Assembly (NCBI GenBank): GCA_030602245.1
Contig: JAUWAC010000012.1
Span: 26,603-90,602 of the forward strand
DNA: 64,000 bases
Source: Marinobacterium sp.
GTDB taxonomy: Bacteria; Pseudomonadota; Gammaproteobacteria; Pseudomonadales; Balneatricaceae
Direction of reading: 5' to 3'
A program made the translations under genes and the position numbers. The notes beneath the pieces are model-generated. The model was given only the letters and a program-made list of their open reading frames with translations, was not told the origin of the DNA and made no database searches. Positions 28,856 through 38,641 of the stretch are shown here, piece after piece. Position 1 is the first letter of the stretch, and the number at the start of each line of letters is the position of its first letter.

Positions 28856-30400
28856 TCAGTCGAACAGGGCCTGGACGAACTCATCCGCCTCGAACGGGCG
28901 CAGGTCGTCCACCTTCTCGCCCACACCGATAAAGCGGATCGGCAGCCCGAACTGCTTGGCGATGGCGAAAATGATGCCCCCCTTGGCCGTCCCGTCGAGC
29001 TTGGTCAGCGTAATCCCGGTCACGCCAACCGCCTCCTTGAACTGCTTCGCCTGACTGATCGCGTTCTGGCCGGTACCGGCATCCAGCACCAGCATCACTT
29101 CGTGCGGTGCGCTCGGATCGATCTTCTGCATCACGCGCACCACCTTCTGCAGCTCCTGCATCAGGTTGTCCTTGTTCTGCAGGCGACCCGCGGTATCAGC
29201 GATCAGCACATCGATGCCCTTCGATTTTGCCGATTGCAGGGCATCAAACAGCACCGATGCGGAATCGGCCCCGGTATGCTGCGCGACGACCGGCACATTG
29301 TTGCGCTCACCCCAGACCTGCAGCTGCTCGACCGCTGCCGCACGGAAGGTATCGCCGGCCGCCAGCATGACCGATTTGCCTTCGCTCTGATAACGCTTGG
29401 CCAGCTTGCCGATCGTGGTGGTCTTGCCGACGCCGTTGACGCCGACCATCAGAATCACCGCCGGCGTCTTGTCGCTCGGCAGCACCAGCGGATGTTCTAC
29501 CCCGCCCAGCAGGTCGGCCAGCTCCTCCTTCAGCGCCTCACGCAGCGCCTCCGGATCCTTCAGCTGCTTGCGCTCGACACGATCAGTCAGGCGGGTGACG
29601 ATCTCGGTGGTCGCCTCGACCCCGACATCGGCCATCAGCAGCAGGGTTTCGATCTCCTCGAGCAGATCATCATCGATCTCTTTGGCACCCAGGAACAGGT
29701 TGCCCAGCTGCTCGGTCAGCCCTGCCTTGGTGCGGCTCAGACCGCTCTTGATACGCTCGAACAGGCGCTGCTTGCGAACCTCCGGCTGTTCCTGCGGTTC
29801 GGCAGGCTCGGCCTGCGCCTTCTCCGCTTCAAGACGCGCCAGCTCAGCCGCTTCCTGCTCAGCCTTTTCCGCGGCGGCCCGTTCGGCAGCGGCTTTTTCG
29901 TCCTGCGCTTTCTGTGCCGCGATGCGCTCTGCCTCGGCCTGCTCTGCAGCAGCCTTCTCCTGCGCCGCGCGTTGCTCGGCCGCTTGCGCCTCGGCCTCTG
30001 CCGCAGGCTGCGCTGGCTTGGCGACCGCTTCCTCGACCGGCTCCACCGGCGCCTCGACAGACGCGGCCGGCGCCGTTTCAGTGCTGACCTCGGTGGCGCC
30101 GGTGTCGGCCTGTTCAGCCGCACGCGGGGCCGGCTCATCTTCCGCAACCGCCGTTTCGGTTGCCGCCGCAGGCGCCTCGCCCGGCTCCGCCGTTGCGGTC
30201 GTCTCAGGGGCTGTTTCAGGCCGTGTGTCAGGTGCAGCCGTGCGCTCGAGCGTCGTGTCCGGCGCGGATGACTCAGACGTGTCACCGCGCAGATAGAAGT
30301 AGATGACCAGCAGCAGAATGAAGGCCAGCGCGCCAACGCCATACGGCAGCAGACTGGGGTCCAGGCCGTTGTCGAGCATCCAGGTGTAGAGTGCTTCCAT
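28856..30400 (-). CDS. ftsY: Signal recognition particle receptor FtsY with N-terminal TM
   Basis: 514 residues. A hydrophobic segment (about 19-37, [19 protein letters not shown]) close to the N-terminus looks like a membrane anchor, which Escherichia coli FtsY lacks. A long Ala/Glu-rich, low-complexity acidic A domain (about 40-205) follows, then the NG GTPase: [18 protein letters not shown] (G1), [17 protein letters not shown] (G3) and [10 protein letters not shown] (G4). The NG domain docks the signal recognition particle at the membrane to deliver ribosomes to SecYEG. First gene of the ftsYEX operon, divergent from the M16-like gene. Confidence 0.95.
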   Translation of the reverse strand: MEALYTWMLDNGLDPSLLPYGVGALAFILLLVIYFYLRGDTSESSAPDTTLERTAAPDTRPETAPETTATAEPGEAPAAATETAVAEDEPAPRAAEQADTGATEVSTETAPAASVEAPVEPVEEAVAKPAQPAAEAEAQAAEQRAAQEKAAAEQAEAERIAAQKAQDEKAAAERAAAEKAEQEAAELARLEAEKAQAEPAEPQEQPEVRKQRLFERIKSGLSRTKAGLTEQLGNLFLGAKEIDDDLLEEIETLLLMADVGVEATTEIVTRLTDRVERKQLKDPEALREALKEELADLLGGVEHPLVLPSDKTPAVILMVGVNGVGKTTTIGKLAKRYQSEGKSVMLAAGDTFRAAAVEQLQVWGERNNVPVVAQHTGADSASVLFDALQSAKSKGIDVLIADTAGRLQNKDNLMQELQKVVRVMQKIDPSAPHEVMLVLDAGTGQNAISQAKQFKEAVGVTGITLTKLDGTAKGGIIFAIAKQFGLPIRFIGVGEKVDDLRPFEADEFVQALFD

Positions 30401-30529
30401 AAATTCTGTAGTATCCAGATGGCATGGGGGCGATAACGCGTCGCGGCAGACGCCCCGTTCTATGACAATTGTGAGCGCGCTATCTTACCATAGCGCTACC
30501 ATTACCCAACCGCAGGAGCAGAAAAGGCG

Positions 30530-31684
30530 TTGCCCTCACCCCGCCACAAACCGCTGTTCAATCGCCGCTATCTGATCACACTGGTCTGGATACTGCCGCT
30601 GGTGATACTGCTGCTTCATCTGAGCGCCCGTCCTGCCCGCCCGCTGGCTGACGCCGGCTGGAGTCCATCGGAGCAACTCTATTTCCTCAACACGACCGAT
30701 ACCCGTTATCGGCTTGACCTGATCCTGCCTGACACCCCGGCACTGAGTGACGCTGACTGGTACGAAGCCCGGATCAACGACGCTCGGCTGGATGCGCGCC
30801 TTGCCTCCCCTGCGCTGCGCGACTGGCTTGACCGTCAGGGCTGGCAGCTCAGCCGGACCCGGGCCGGCGGCTACCAGGCACTGCAACTACAGATGCAGGA
30901 CCGACCCGAGCGCGCCGCACGCGAAGCGTTTCTGTCCCTGCTTACACAGGCGCCCGCGCTGGACGAGCCCGCCCTGCACAGCGAACTGAGCGCCCGGCGT
31001 TATCTTCAACGGCAGGATGCGCAGACGCTGCTGCTGGCGACATTCGGCGCGCAGCTGCCGCAACCGACGCAGCCACCGGCGCCGCTCTGGACCCTCAGCG
31101 GCCCGGAACTGGAACTGACACCGGCGCCGCCGCCCACACGCCGCCTGCAGACGTTGGATCACTGGCAGCCCGGACAACTGGAGATCGCCCCCGCCTCGGC
31201 CCGCACCGACACCGGCTGGATGCTGATCGGCGAACCCATACCCGCCCCCGCCAGCGGCGCAGCACTGGCGCAGCAGCGCTTCGTCGCCGAAGCCGTGGCC
31301 CGGCTGCTGCCCGCCATCGCGCCGGCCGGCGCCGAGTACCGCTGGCGCTGGCAACCGCTGGCCGGCGGCGGCTACCGCGCCCTGCTGCTGCGCAACTGGC
31401 CCGACAGCGTTGCCGCCCCCGGTCAGGCCCTGGCCGCGGCGCTGACGGACACAGCGTTCAACCACATCCGTAACAGCCTGCTTGAGCGCTTCAACCAACT
31501 GCTCGATGACTCGCCACAGCAATGGCTCGACCTGATCGCACTGTACGGGCTGGCGCTGGACAGCGATGCGCCGTTTCGCGATACACTTGAACAACTGACA
31601 CCGGATGCAGCGCGCGCGCTGCTCGAACAGACGCTGCGCCCGGAGCACAGCCTTGCCATCCGCCTGACGACAACGGAACCCTGA
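30530..31684 (+). CDS. Membrane-anchored protein, possibly a degenerate M16 peptidase homologue
   Basis: 384 residues: TM at about 14-32 (YLITLVWILPLVILLLHL), then a soluble, Pro- and Gln-rich domain. No clear family motif; no HxxEH zinc site is present. In Pseudomonas the interval between ftsY and rsmD holds M16 (insulinase-like) peptidase genes, one of which lacks the zinc motif, so this protein may be a much-degenerated relative. The assignment is by position, not by motif. The TTG/ATG choice is uncertain: the frame opens at a TTG at 30530 behind GGAGCAG. It lies 4 bp before rsmD and is surely co-transcribed with it. Confidence 0.6.
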   Translation: MPSPRHKPLFNRRYLITLVWILPLVILLLHLSARPARPLADAGWSPSEQLYFLNTTDTRYRLDLILPDTPALSDADWYEARINDARLDARLASPALRDWLDRQGWQLSRTRAGGYQALQLQMQDRPERAAREAFLSLLTQAPALDEPALHSELSARRYLQRQDAQTLLLATFGAQLPQPTQPPAPLWTLSGPELELTPAPPPTRRLQTLDHWQPGQLEIAPASARTDTGWMLIGEPIPAPASGAALAQQRFVAEAVARLLPAIAPAGAEYRWRWQPLAGGGYRALLLRNWPDSVAAPGQALAAALTDTAFNHIRNSLLERFNQLLDDSPQQWLDLIALYGLALDSDAPFRDTLEQLTPDAARALLEQTLRPEHSLAIRLTTTEP

Positions 31685-31688
31685 TGCA

Positions 31689-32306
31689 ATGAGCCGCCGC
31701 ACTTCAGCCCGTCGCCCGCGTACTGCCACTGTCGAAGAATCTTTCGTGCGCATCATCGGAGGCCAGTGGCGCAGCCGGCGCATTCCATTTCTGGCCACCG
31801 AAGGACTGCGCCCGACACCGGACCGGGTACGCGAGACCCTGTTCAACTGGCTGCAGGGTGTGACCGATGGCGCGCGCTGTCTCGACCTCTGCGCCGGCAG
31901 CGGTGCACTCGGCTTCGAAGCCTTGTCGCGCGGAGCGGCGTCGATGGTATTCGTGGAACAGTCGCGGCAGGTCGCACGCAACCTGCAGGACAATATTCAG
32001 CAGCTGAAAATCCAGAATGCCGAAGTGGCGATCGCATCGGCCCTCGACTGGCTCGACAGCCGCGCCACGGACGAGGCAGAGCGGTTTGATCTGGTCTTCA
32101 TGGATCCGCCGTTTCGGCAGGGCCTGGTCGCACCGCTGTGCGCACTGCTGGAGCGGCGCAATCTGCTGGCCGAACGGGCGATGATCTATATCGAATGCGA
32201 GCGCGAACTGATACTGCCGCCGCTGCCGTCAGACTGGGTGCTGTATCGGGAGAAACAGGCAGGGCAGGTCAGTTATCGGCTGTACGAACGCCAGTCGCAC
32301 GGCTAG
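31689..32306 (+). CDS. rsmD: 16S rRNA (guanine966-N2)-methyltransferase RsmD
   Basis: 205 residues. Motifs: VRIIGGQWRSRRIPF, LRPTPDRVRETLFNWL, SAM-binding CLDLCAGSGALGFEALSRGA, catalytic MDPPF (residues about 138-142), and a C-terminal YREKQAGQVSYRLY. It makes m2G966 in 16S rRNA. The first 20 residues are a basic extension and the start could be the ATG at 31689 or further in. It follows the M16-like gene by 4 bp. Confidence 0.95.
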   Translation: MSRRTSARRPRTATVEESFVRIIGGQWRSRRIPFLATEGLRPTPDRVRETLFNWLQGVTDGARCLDLCAGSGALGFEALSRGAASMVFVEQSRQVARNLQDNIQQLKIQNAEVAIASALDWLDSRATDEAERFDLVFMDPPFRQGLVAPLCALLERRNLLAERAMIYIECERELILPPLPSDWVLYREKQAGQVSYRLYERQSHG

Positions 32307-32326
32307 AAGCGCCACGGCGCAACGGA

Positions 32327-32959
32327 TCAGAGCATCGACGGCTTGAGATTGCGCAGCCCTTGCAGCTGAATCGCGAGCAGATAGTCGGCCTGCGCGTCCA
32401 GATCGTATGACGCCGGTGCCATGATCCAGAGATCGAGCGCTCCGATCAGACTGGTCAGCAGGCTCAACCCGAGCTGGTCGAGATCGAGTTTCTTGCGCAG
32501 CTGTTTCTGCTTGCGCGCCTGCTTGAGGAAAAACTGCAGGTGCTGGCGCCAGCTGTCGACCTCGGCATCCAGCAGCGGCCGCAGCGGCGCCAGCTCCGCC
32601 GAGCGGGCACGACCGTAATGAAACAGCCGGTAAGCATCCCGCGCCCTGCGCGTGCGAGCCAGCTCACGCAGGCTGCCGCGGACGAAATGCTCCAGCGCCC
32701 CCAGCGCATCCTGCTGCACCGCCTGACGCTGCTCCAGATAGTGGCGCTCGAACGGCAATTCGATCTGCTGATAGAGCTGACCAAGCAGATCCTGTTTGTT
32801 GCGGAAGTGCCAGTACATCGCGCCGTGGGTGACGCCGGCCGCAGCGGCAATCTGCTTCATTGTCACCGCTTCCGGACCCGCCTCGGCAAACAGCGCCAGC
32901 GCCGTATCCAGCAGCGTCTGCCGCGTTGCTTCCGCCTCCTCCCGACTCCGCCTGACCAA
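32327..32959 (-). CDS. TetR/AcrR-family repressor
   Basis: About 211 residues from a TTG at 32959, chosen because AGGAGG stands 4 bases upstream and the AcrR/TtgR-type start (VRRSREEAEATRQ) follows at once. The HTH reads VTMKQIAAAAGVTHGAMYWHFRNKQDLL; the rest is a ligand-binding helical domain. Such proteins repress efflux pumps, but no pump gene is nearby. Pseudomonas has a tetR gene in the same neighbourhood, near rsmD and coaD. Its target may be its own promoter in the 372-bp gap to coaD. Confidence 0.88.
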   Translation of the reverse strand: MVRRSREEAEATRQTLLDTALALFAEAGPEAVTMKQIAAAAGVTHGAMYWHFRNKQDLLGQLYQQIELPFERHYLEQRQAVQQDALGALEHFVRGSLRELARTRRARDAYRLFHYGRARSAELAPLRPLLDAEVDSWRQHLQFFLKQARKQKQLRKKLDLDQLGLSLLTSLIGALDLWIMAPASYDLDAQADYLLAIQLQGLRNLKPSML

Positions 32960-33811
<852 letters not shown>

Positions 33812-33817
33812 ACTTAA

Positions 33818-34093
<276 letters not shown>

Positions 34094-34120
34094 GCCTGAC
34101 GGCGAGCGCGCGTGCATGTA

Positions 34121-34152
34121 AAAACGGCGGCCTCACAAGGGCCGCCGTTTTT
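34121..34152 (+). terminator. Terminator after the ferredoxin gene
   Basis: AAAACGGCGGCC (34121-34132) pairs with GGCCGCCG (34140-34147), followed by five T's. The A-run on the left could serve the convergent DUF501 gene. Confidence 0.9.
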
Positions 34153-34174
34153 CGTTGTACTCTGGTACGCGCGA

Positions 34175-34690
34175 TCAGATCCGAATCCCGGCCAGCCGCT
34201 CGCGCAGGCCAAACTCCTGATCCATCCACGCCCCGACCAGATTATCCCCGACCAGATGGTGCGCGTACTGCATATGCAGACAGCGCACCTTGTCCCACTG
34301 GGCGATACCGCCGATGCCATAGCGCGCGTAGAGGTCGGTAAAACCGAGTGCGTCGATGCGTGCCCGATCCCGGGCATCCATCAGCTGCCAGCGCAGATCC
34401 ACATACGCCTGCTGCTGCGCCCGATAGCGCTCGCGCAGGGACGCATCCTCCGCCAGCCGCTGCTCGATCCGTTTCACTGCGCCGGCGGTCTCGATCTCGG
34501 CGATCCATTGGTACAGATCGCGTGAGCAGAGCCAGTACAGTGTCGGAAACGGCTTGTCGTCAATCAGCGACCGCATCTGCAACACACCCGGCACGCCCGC
34601 CTCGGTTGCCCAGGCGATGGCGGCGATCCCGCGCGGCTTGCGTCCCAGCTGACGCTCGATGATCTGCAGTTGTTCGGCACTCGGCTGCAT
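34175..34690 (-). CDS. DUF501-family protein
   Basis: 171 residues with the DUF501 pattern: RQLGRKPRGIAAIAWATEAGVPGVLQMR, DDKPFPTLYWLCSRDLYQWIAEIE, and a C-terminal region (LGFTDLYARYGIGGIAQWDKVRCLHMQYAHHLVG). Function unknown. In actinobacteria DUF501 genes lie near ppx/gppA-type phosphatase genes; here ppk1 is 4 kb away, which may be chance. It lies 70 bp beyond recG on the same strand. Confidence 0.82.
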   Translation of the reverse strand: MQPSAEQLQIIERQLGRKPRGIAAIAWATEAGVPGVLQMRSLIDDKPFPTLYWLCSRDLYQWIAEIETAGAVKRIEQRLAEDASLRERYRAQQQAYVDLRWQLMDARDRARIDALGFTDLYARYGIGGIAQWDKVRCLHMQYAHHLVGDNLVGAWMDQEFGLRERLAGIRI

Positions 34691-34760
34691 GGGATGTCTG
34701 TTCTCCAGAAATCTATTCAGGCCTCCGGGCCCGGCTTAGCGGGACGGACAGCGGCGCCAC

Positions 34761-36842
34761 TCACACATGGGCGTAGTCGGCCCCCTGCCCCAGCCAGCGT
34801 GCGATCAGCGCCTCCATCAGCGCCGGCGCCTGCTCGATCTCGCCAGCGGCACGCTTGACCCGCGGCAGCAGGTCACTGTCGCGCTGCAGGTCTGCGATAC
34901 GGAACTGCATCATGCCGGTCTGGCGGGTACCCAGCACCTCGCCGGGACCGCGCAGCTCCAGATCCTTCTCGGCGATCCGAAAACCGTCGGTGCTCTCGCG
35001 CATCACCGCCAGGCGCTCGCGCCCCTGCTGCGACAGCGGCGCATGATACATGAGCACGCAGAAACTCTCGACCGAGCCACGGCCAACCCGTCCGCGCAGC
35101 TGGTGCAGCTGCGCCAGCCCCAGACGCTCGGGGTTTTCGATAATCATCAGGCTCGCATTCGGCACATCGACACCGACCTCAATCACCGTCGTCGCCACCA
35201 GCAGATCCAGCTCGGCGGCCTTGAACCGGGCCATGATGTCGGCCTTTTCCGCCGCCTTGAGCCGTCCGTGTACCAGCCCGATGCGCAGCTCCGGCAGCGC
35301 CTCGCGCAACGCTTCGGCCGTCACTTCAGCCGCCTGACACTGCAGCGCCTCGGATTCTTCGATCAGGGTGCAGACCCAATAGGCCTGACGCCCTTCACGG
35401 CAGGCACCGCGCACGCGCTCGATCACCTCGTCACGTCTCGAATCCGCGATCACGACGGTGTTGACCGGCGTGCGTCCCGGCGGCAGCTCGTCGATGATCG
35501 AACAGTCCAGATCGGCGTAGGCGCTCATGGTCAGCGTGCGTGGAATCGGTGTCGCCGTCATGATCAGCTGGTGCGGCGTCTGGCTGCCGTTACGCCCCTT
35601 CTCGCGCAGACTCAGGCGCTGATGTACACCGAAGCGGTGCTGTTCGTCGATCACCACCACCGCCAGATTGGCAAACCGTACCTCATCCTGAAACAGGGCA
35701 TGGGTGCCCACCACCAGCTGCGCCTCGCCGTTGGCGATCCGCTCCAGCTCGCGGGCACGCTGCTTGCCTTTGACCTTGCCGGCCAGCCAGGCGACGTTGA
35801 CGCCGAGCGGTTCAAGCCACTGGCTGAAGTTGTTGAAGTGCTGTTCGGCGAGAATTTCGGTGGGTGCCATGACCGCCGCCTGAGCGCCATTTTCCAGCGC
35901 CTGCAGCGCTGCCAGCGCGGCAACCACGGTCTTGCCGGAACCGACATCACCCTGCACCAGCCTTAACATTGGCACTGGCATGTTAAGATCCCGGGCAACC
36001 TCACGGGCTACCCGCCGCTGGGCGCCCGTGAGCTCGAACGGCAGCTGTTCAAGAAATGGCAGACTCAGGTGCCCCGTGGCCTTGAGCACCGGAGCCCCCT
36101 GCTCGCGCACGCTGTGGCGGATCTTCAGCAGCGACAGGTGGTGCGCCAGCAGCTCCTCGAAGGCAAGCCGGCGCTGGGCCGGGTGGCGGCCCTCCAGCAG
36201 CCGGGCCTGATCGGCATCCACCGGCGGCTGATGCAGATAACGGATCGATTGCCGCAGCTCCGGCAACTTCCATTGTACCCGCAATGTTTCCGGCAACAGG
36301 TCTTCGACGATGCCCTTGTCGAGCCAGCCCAGCGCCTGATCCACCAGTGCACGGATGCGCCCCTGTGTCAGCCCTTCGGTAAGTGGATAGACCGGTGTCA
36401 GACACGCCTCGACCACGGCCGGGGCATCCTCGGCGATGACGCGATATTCCGGGTGTACCAGTTCCAGCCCGGCCGGCCCGGGGCGCGCTTCACCAAAGCA
36501 GCGCACCCGTTTGCCCGCCGCCAGACTGTTTTTCTGTGCCGCGCTGAAATGAAAGAAACGCAGGGTAATGGTGCCGGTACCATCCTGCAGCCGACACAGC
36601 AGTGAGCGGCGACGCCCCTGCACGATGTCACTGGCCACGATATGGCCTTCGAGAACCCCCTCGTCACCCGGTCGTAACGAACCGATCGGCAACACCCGGG
36701 TACGATCCTGATAGCGCAGCGGCAGATGCAGCAGCAGATCCTGTACGGTTTCGATGCCGAGCCGTTCCAGTTTCAGTGCCAGTGCGGTCCCGACCCCCTT
36801 GAGCTCGGTGACCGGCACCGGGCGGGTACCGCCATCGAACAT
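34761..36842 (-). CDS. recG: ATP-dependent DNA helicase RecG
   Basis: 693 residues: an N-terminal wedge/OB domain (VLPIGSLRPGDEGVLEGHIV), then the SF2 helicase core with Walker A GDVGSGKTVVAALAAL, Walker B VIDEQHRFGV, TATPIPRTL, TTVIEVGVDVPNA and the QLRGRVGRG motif VI. RecG remodels stalled forks and branched DNA. The ATG shares an A with the oxyR TGA stop, so oxyR-recG form one operon, as in Pseudomonas. Confidence 0.97.
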   Translation of the reverse strand: MFDGGTRPVPVTELKGVGTALALKLERLGIETVQDLLLHLPLRYQDRTRVLPIGSLRPGDEGVLEGHIVASDIVQGRRRSLLCRLQDGTGTITLRFFHFSAAQKNSLAAGKRVRCFGEARPGPAGLELVHPEYRVIAEDAPAVVEACLTPVYPLTEGLTQGRIRALVDQALGWLDKGIVEDLLPETLRVQWKLPELRQSIRYLHQPPVDADQARLLEGRHPAQRRLAFEELLAHHLSLLKIRHSVREQGAPVLKATGHLSLPFLEQLPFELTGAQRRVAREVARDLNMPVPMLRLVQGDVGSGKTVVAALAALQALENGAQAAVMAPTEILAEQHFNNFSQWLEPLGVNVAWLAGKVKGKQRARELERIANGEAQLVVGTHALFQDEVRFANLAVVVIDEQHRFGVHQRLSLREKGRNGSQTPHQLIMTATPIPRTLTMSAYADLDCSIIDELPPGRTPVNTVVIADSRRDEVIERVRGACREGRQAYWVCTLIEESEALQCQAAEVTAEALREALPELRIGLVHGRLKAAEKADIMARFKAAELDLLVATTVIEVGVDVPNASLMIIENPERLGLAQLHQLRGRVGRGSVESFCVLMYHAPLSQQGRERLAVMRESTDGFRIAEKDLELRGPGEVLGTRQTGMMQFRIADLQRDSDLLPRVKRAAGEIEQAPALMEALIARWLGQGADYAHV

Positions 36843-37759
36843 CAGGCAATATCCGCCATCGGTCGCTGGTCATGGCAGGCCAGAATCGCCTGCATCAGAA
36901 TTTCGATTGCCTGCGGCCGCGGGAAGCTGGCGCGCCATGCCAGTGCCACGGTGCGGGTCGGCTGCGGCGCCTTGAACGGCCGCGTTTCAACCAGATCCCG
37001 CGATGGATGGCCCTCGATGGCCGACACCGGCAGCACGCTGGTGCCCAAGCCCGAGGCGACCATCATGCGGATCGTTTCCAGCGAACTGCCCTCGGTAATC
37101 GTATGCTGATCGTGGAACGACTGGTTCAGCGTCGGACAGGCTTCGAGCACCTGATCCCGGAAACAGTGCCCTTCGCCGAGCAGCAACATGCGCTCGTCGC
37201 TGATACGCTTGGAGTCGATCTCCTTCTCCTTCGTCAGCGGGTGTTCCTTCGGCAGCACCATCATGAACGGCTCGTCGTAGAGCGCGCGTGTCAGCACGTC
37301 CGGCTCATGGAACGGCAACGCAAGAATGATTGCGTCCAGCTCGCCATTGCGGATCTTGCCGCGCAGGACTTCGGTGAAATTCTCTTCGATGTAGAGCGGC
37401 ATCTGCGGCGCCAGCGCCTGCACCTGCGGGATCAGCCGCGGGAACAGATAAGGGCCGATGGTATAGATGGCACCGACGCGCAGCGGCGAAGCGAGCTGGT
37501 CCTTGCCCTCGCGCGCCATCTCGCGGATCGCCTCGGCCTGCTCCAGCACCATCTGTGCCTGACGTACCACTTTTTCACCCACCGGGGTGACGCGTACCGC
37601 GTTCTTGCTGCGTTCGAACAGGGCGACCCCCAGTTCCTCCTCCAGCTTCTTGACCGCGATCGAAAGCGTCGGCTGGCTGACATAGCAGCGCTCGGCAGCA
37701 TGGCCGAAGTGCTGCTCCTGGGCCAGAGTGACGATGTAGCGAAGCTCTGTCAGCGTCAT
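36842..37759 (-). CDS. oxyR: Peroxide-sensing LysR-type regulator OxyR
   Basis: 305 residues from the ATG at 37759; the longer open frame upstream is not supported. It has a LysR winged HTH (MTLTELRYIVTLAQEQHFGHAAERCYVSQPTLSIAVKKLEEEL) and an effector domain with HCFRDQVLEAC, the redox-active cysteine pair nine residues apart as in OxyR (Cys199/Cys208 of E. coli). It activates peroxide defence when the disulfide forms. RecG follows with a 1-base overlap, so recG may be induced with it. Confidence 0.96.
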   Translation of the reverse strand: MTLTELRYIVTLAQEQHFGHAAERCYVSQPTLSIAVKKLEEELGVALFERSKNAVRVTPVGEKVVRQAQMVLEQAEAIREMAREGKDQLASPLRVGAIYTIGPYLFPRLIPQVQALAPQMPLYIEENFTEVLRGKIRNGELDAIILALPFHEPDVLTRALYDEPFMMVLPKEHPLTKEKEIDSKRISDERMLLLGEGHCFRDQVLEACPTLNQSFHDQHTITEGSSLETIRMMVASGLGTSVLPVSAIEGHPSRDLVETRPFKAPQPTRTVALAWRASFPRPQAIEILMQAILACHDQRPMADIA

Positions 37760-37807
37760 GCGGGATCCTCTGTTAAGATGCAGCCAGATCGATGTCAGGA
37801 GGTTCAG

Positions 37808-38641
37808 ATGCACAAGACCCGGGTACTGATTGCCGGCTGCGGCGATGTCGGCACTGCCCTCGGCCTGCAGCTTGCGCGGGCGGGCGCCGATGTCCGGGGT
37901 TTGCGGCGTACTATAAACCAGCTCCCCGCCCCCATCCAGCCGCTTGCCGGCGACCTCAGCGCGGCAGATGGCCTGCCACCGCTGGCGGCCTGCGACTACC
38001 TGGTATACAGCGCGGCGGCCAAGAGCCGCGACCTGAACACCTACCGCGCCGTCTATGTCGACGGTCTGCGCCGTGTGCTCGAGGCGCTGCCCGCACCGCC
38101 GCAACGACTGTTGCTGACCAGTTCCACCGGCGTCTATGCACAGCACGCACACGAATGGGTCGATGAGTTCAGTCCCACCGAGCCGGACAGCCCGACGGGC
38201 CGGATTCTGCTGCAGAGCGAACAGATCGCGCATGACGCCGGCTGTCCGGCCACAGTGGTGCGCTTCTCCGGCATCTACGGGCCGGGCCGCCACCATCTGC
38301 TCGATCAGGTGCGGGCGGGCATCCAGGCGCCTGATTCACCCATACACTATAGCAATCGAATCCACCGGGACGATTGCGCCGGTATATTGGCCCACCTGAT
38401 CGCACTGGACCGCGCCGGACAACCGCTCGCCCCGCTCTATCTGGCCAGTGACGATGCGCCGACACCGATCAGCGAGGTGATGGGCTGGCTCGCCGAGCAG
38501 CTCGGCGTCACAATCACGACACGCCGCCCGGTGCGCCGGGGCGGCAGCAAGCGCTGCAGCAACCTGCGCCTCAAGGCGAGTGGCTACCGCTTTCGCTACC
38601 CCGATTTCCGGGCCGGTTTCGCGTCTGTTCTGATGCCGTAA
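37808..38641 (+). CDS. NAD(P)-binding SDR/epimerase family protein
   Basis: 277 residues from the ATG at 37808 behind AGGAGG. The Rossmann motif is IAGCGDVGTALGLQL near the N-terminus; the extended-SDR features are LVYSAAAK, LLTSSTGVYAQ (Ser-Thr) and VRFSGIYGPGRHHLL, but the Tyr-x-x-x-Lys motif is not clear. It resembles WcaG/YeeZ-like proteins of unknown substrate. It is divergent from oxyR. The stop directly abuts the stop of the convergent ppk1 gene with no bases between. Confidence 0.85.
   Translation: MHKTRVLIAGCGDVGTALGLQLARAGADVRGLRRTINQLPAPIQPLAGDLSAADGLPPLAACDYLVYSAAAKSRDLNTYRAVYVDGLRRVLEALPAPPQRLLLTSSTGVYAQHAHEWVDEFSPTEPDSPTGRILLQSEQIAHDAGCPATVVRFSGIYGPGRHHLLDQVRAGIQAPDSPIHYSNRIHRDDCAGILAHLIALDRAGQPLAPLYLASDDAPTPISEVMGWLAEQLGVTITTRRPVRRGGSKRCSNLRLKASGYRFRYPDFRAGFASVLMP

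Noticed and set aside
36842..38296. Long N-terminal extension of the oxyR reading frame
   Set aside because: Homology and the LysR start begin at the ATG at 37759; the extension runs antisense over the divergent SDR gene.
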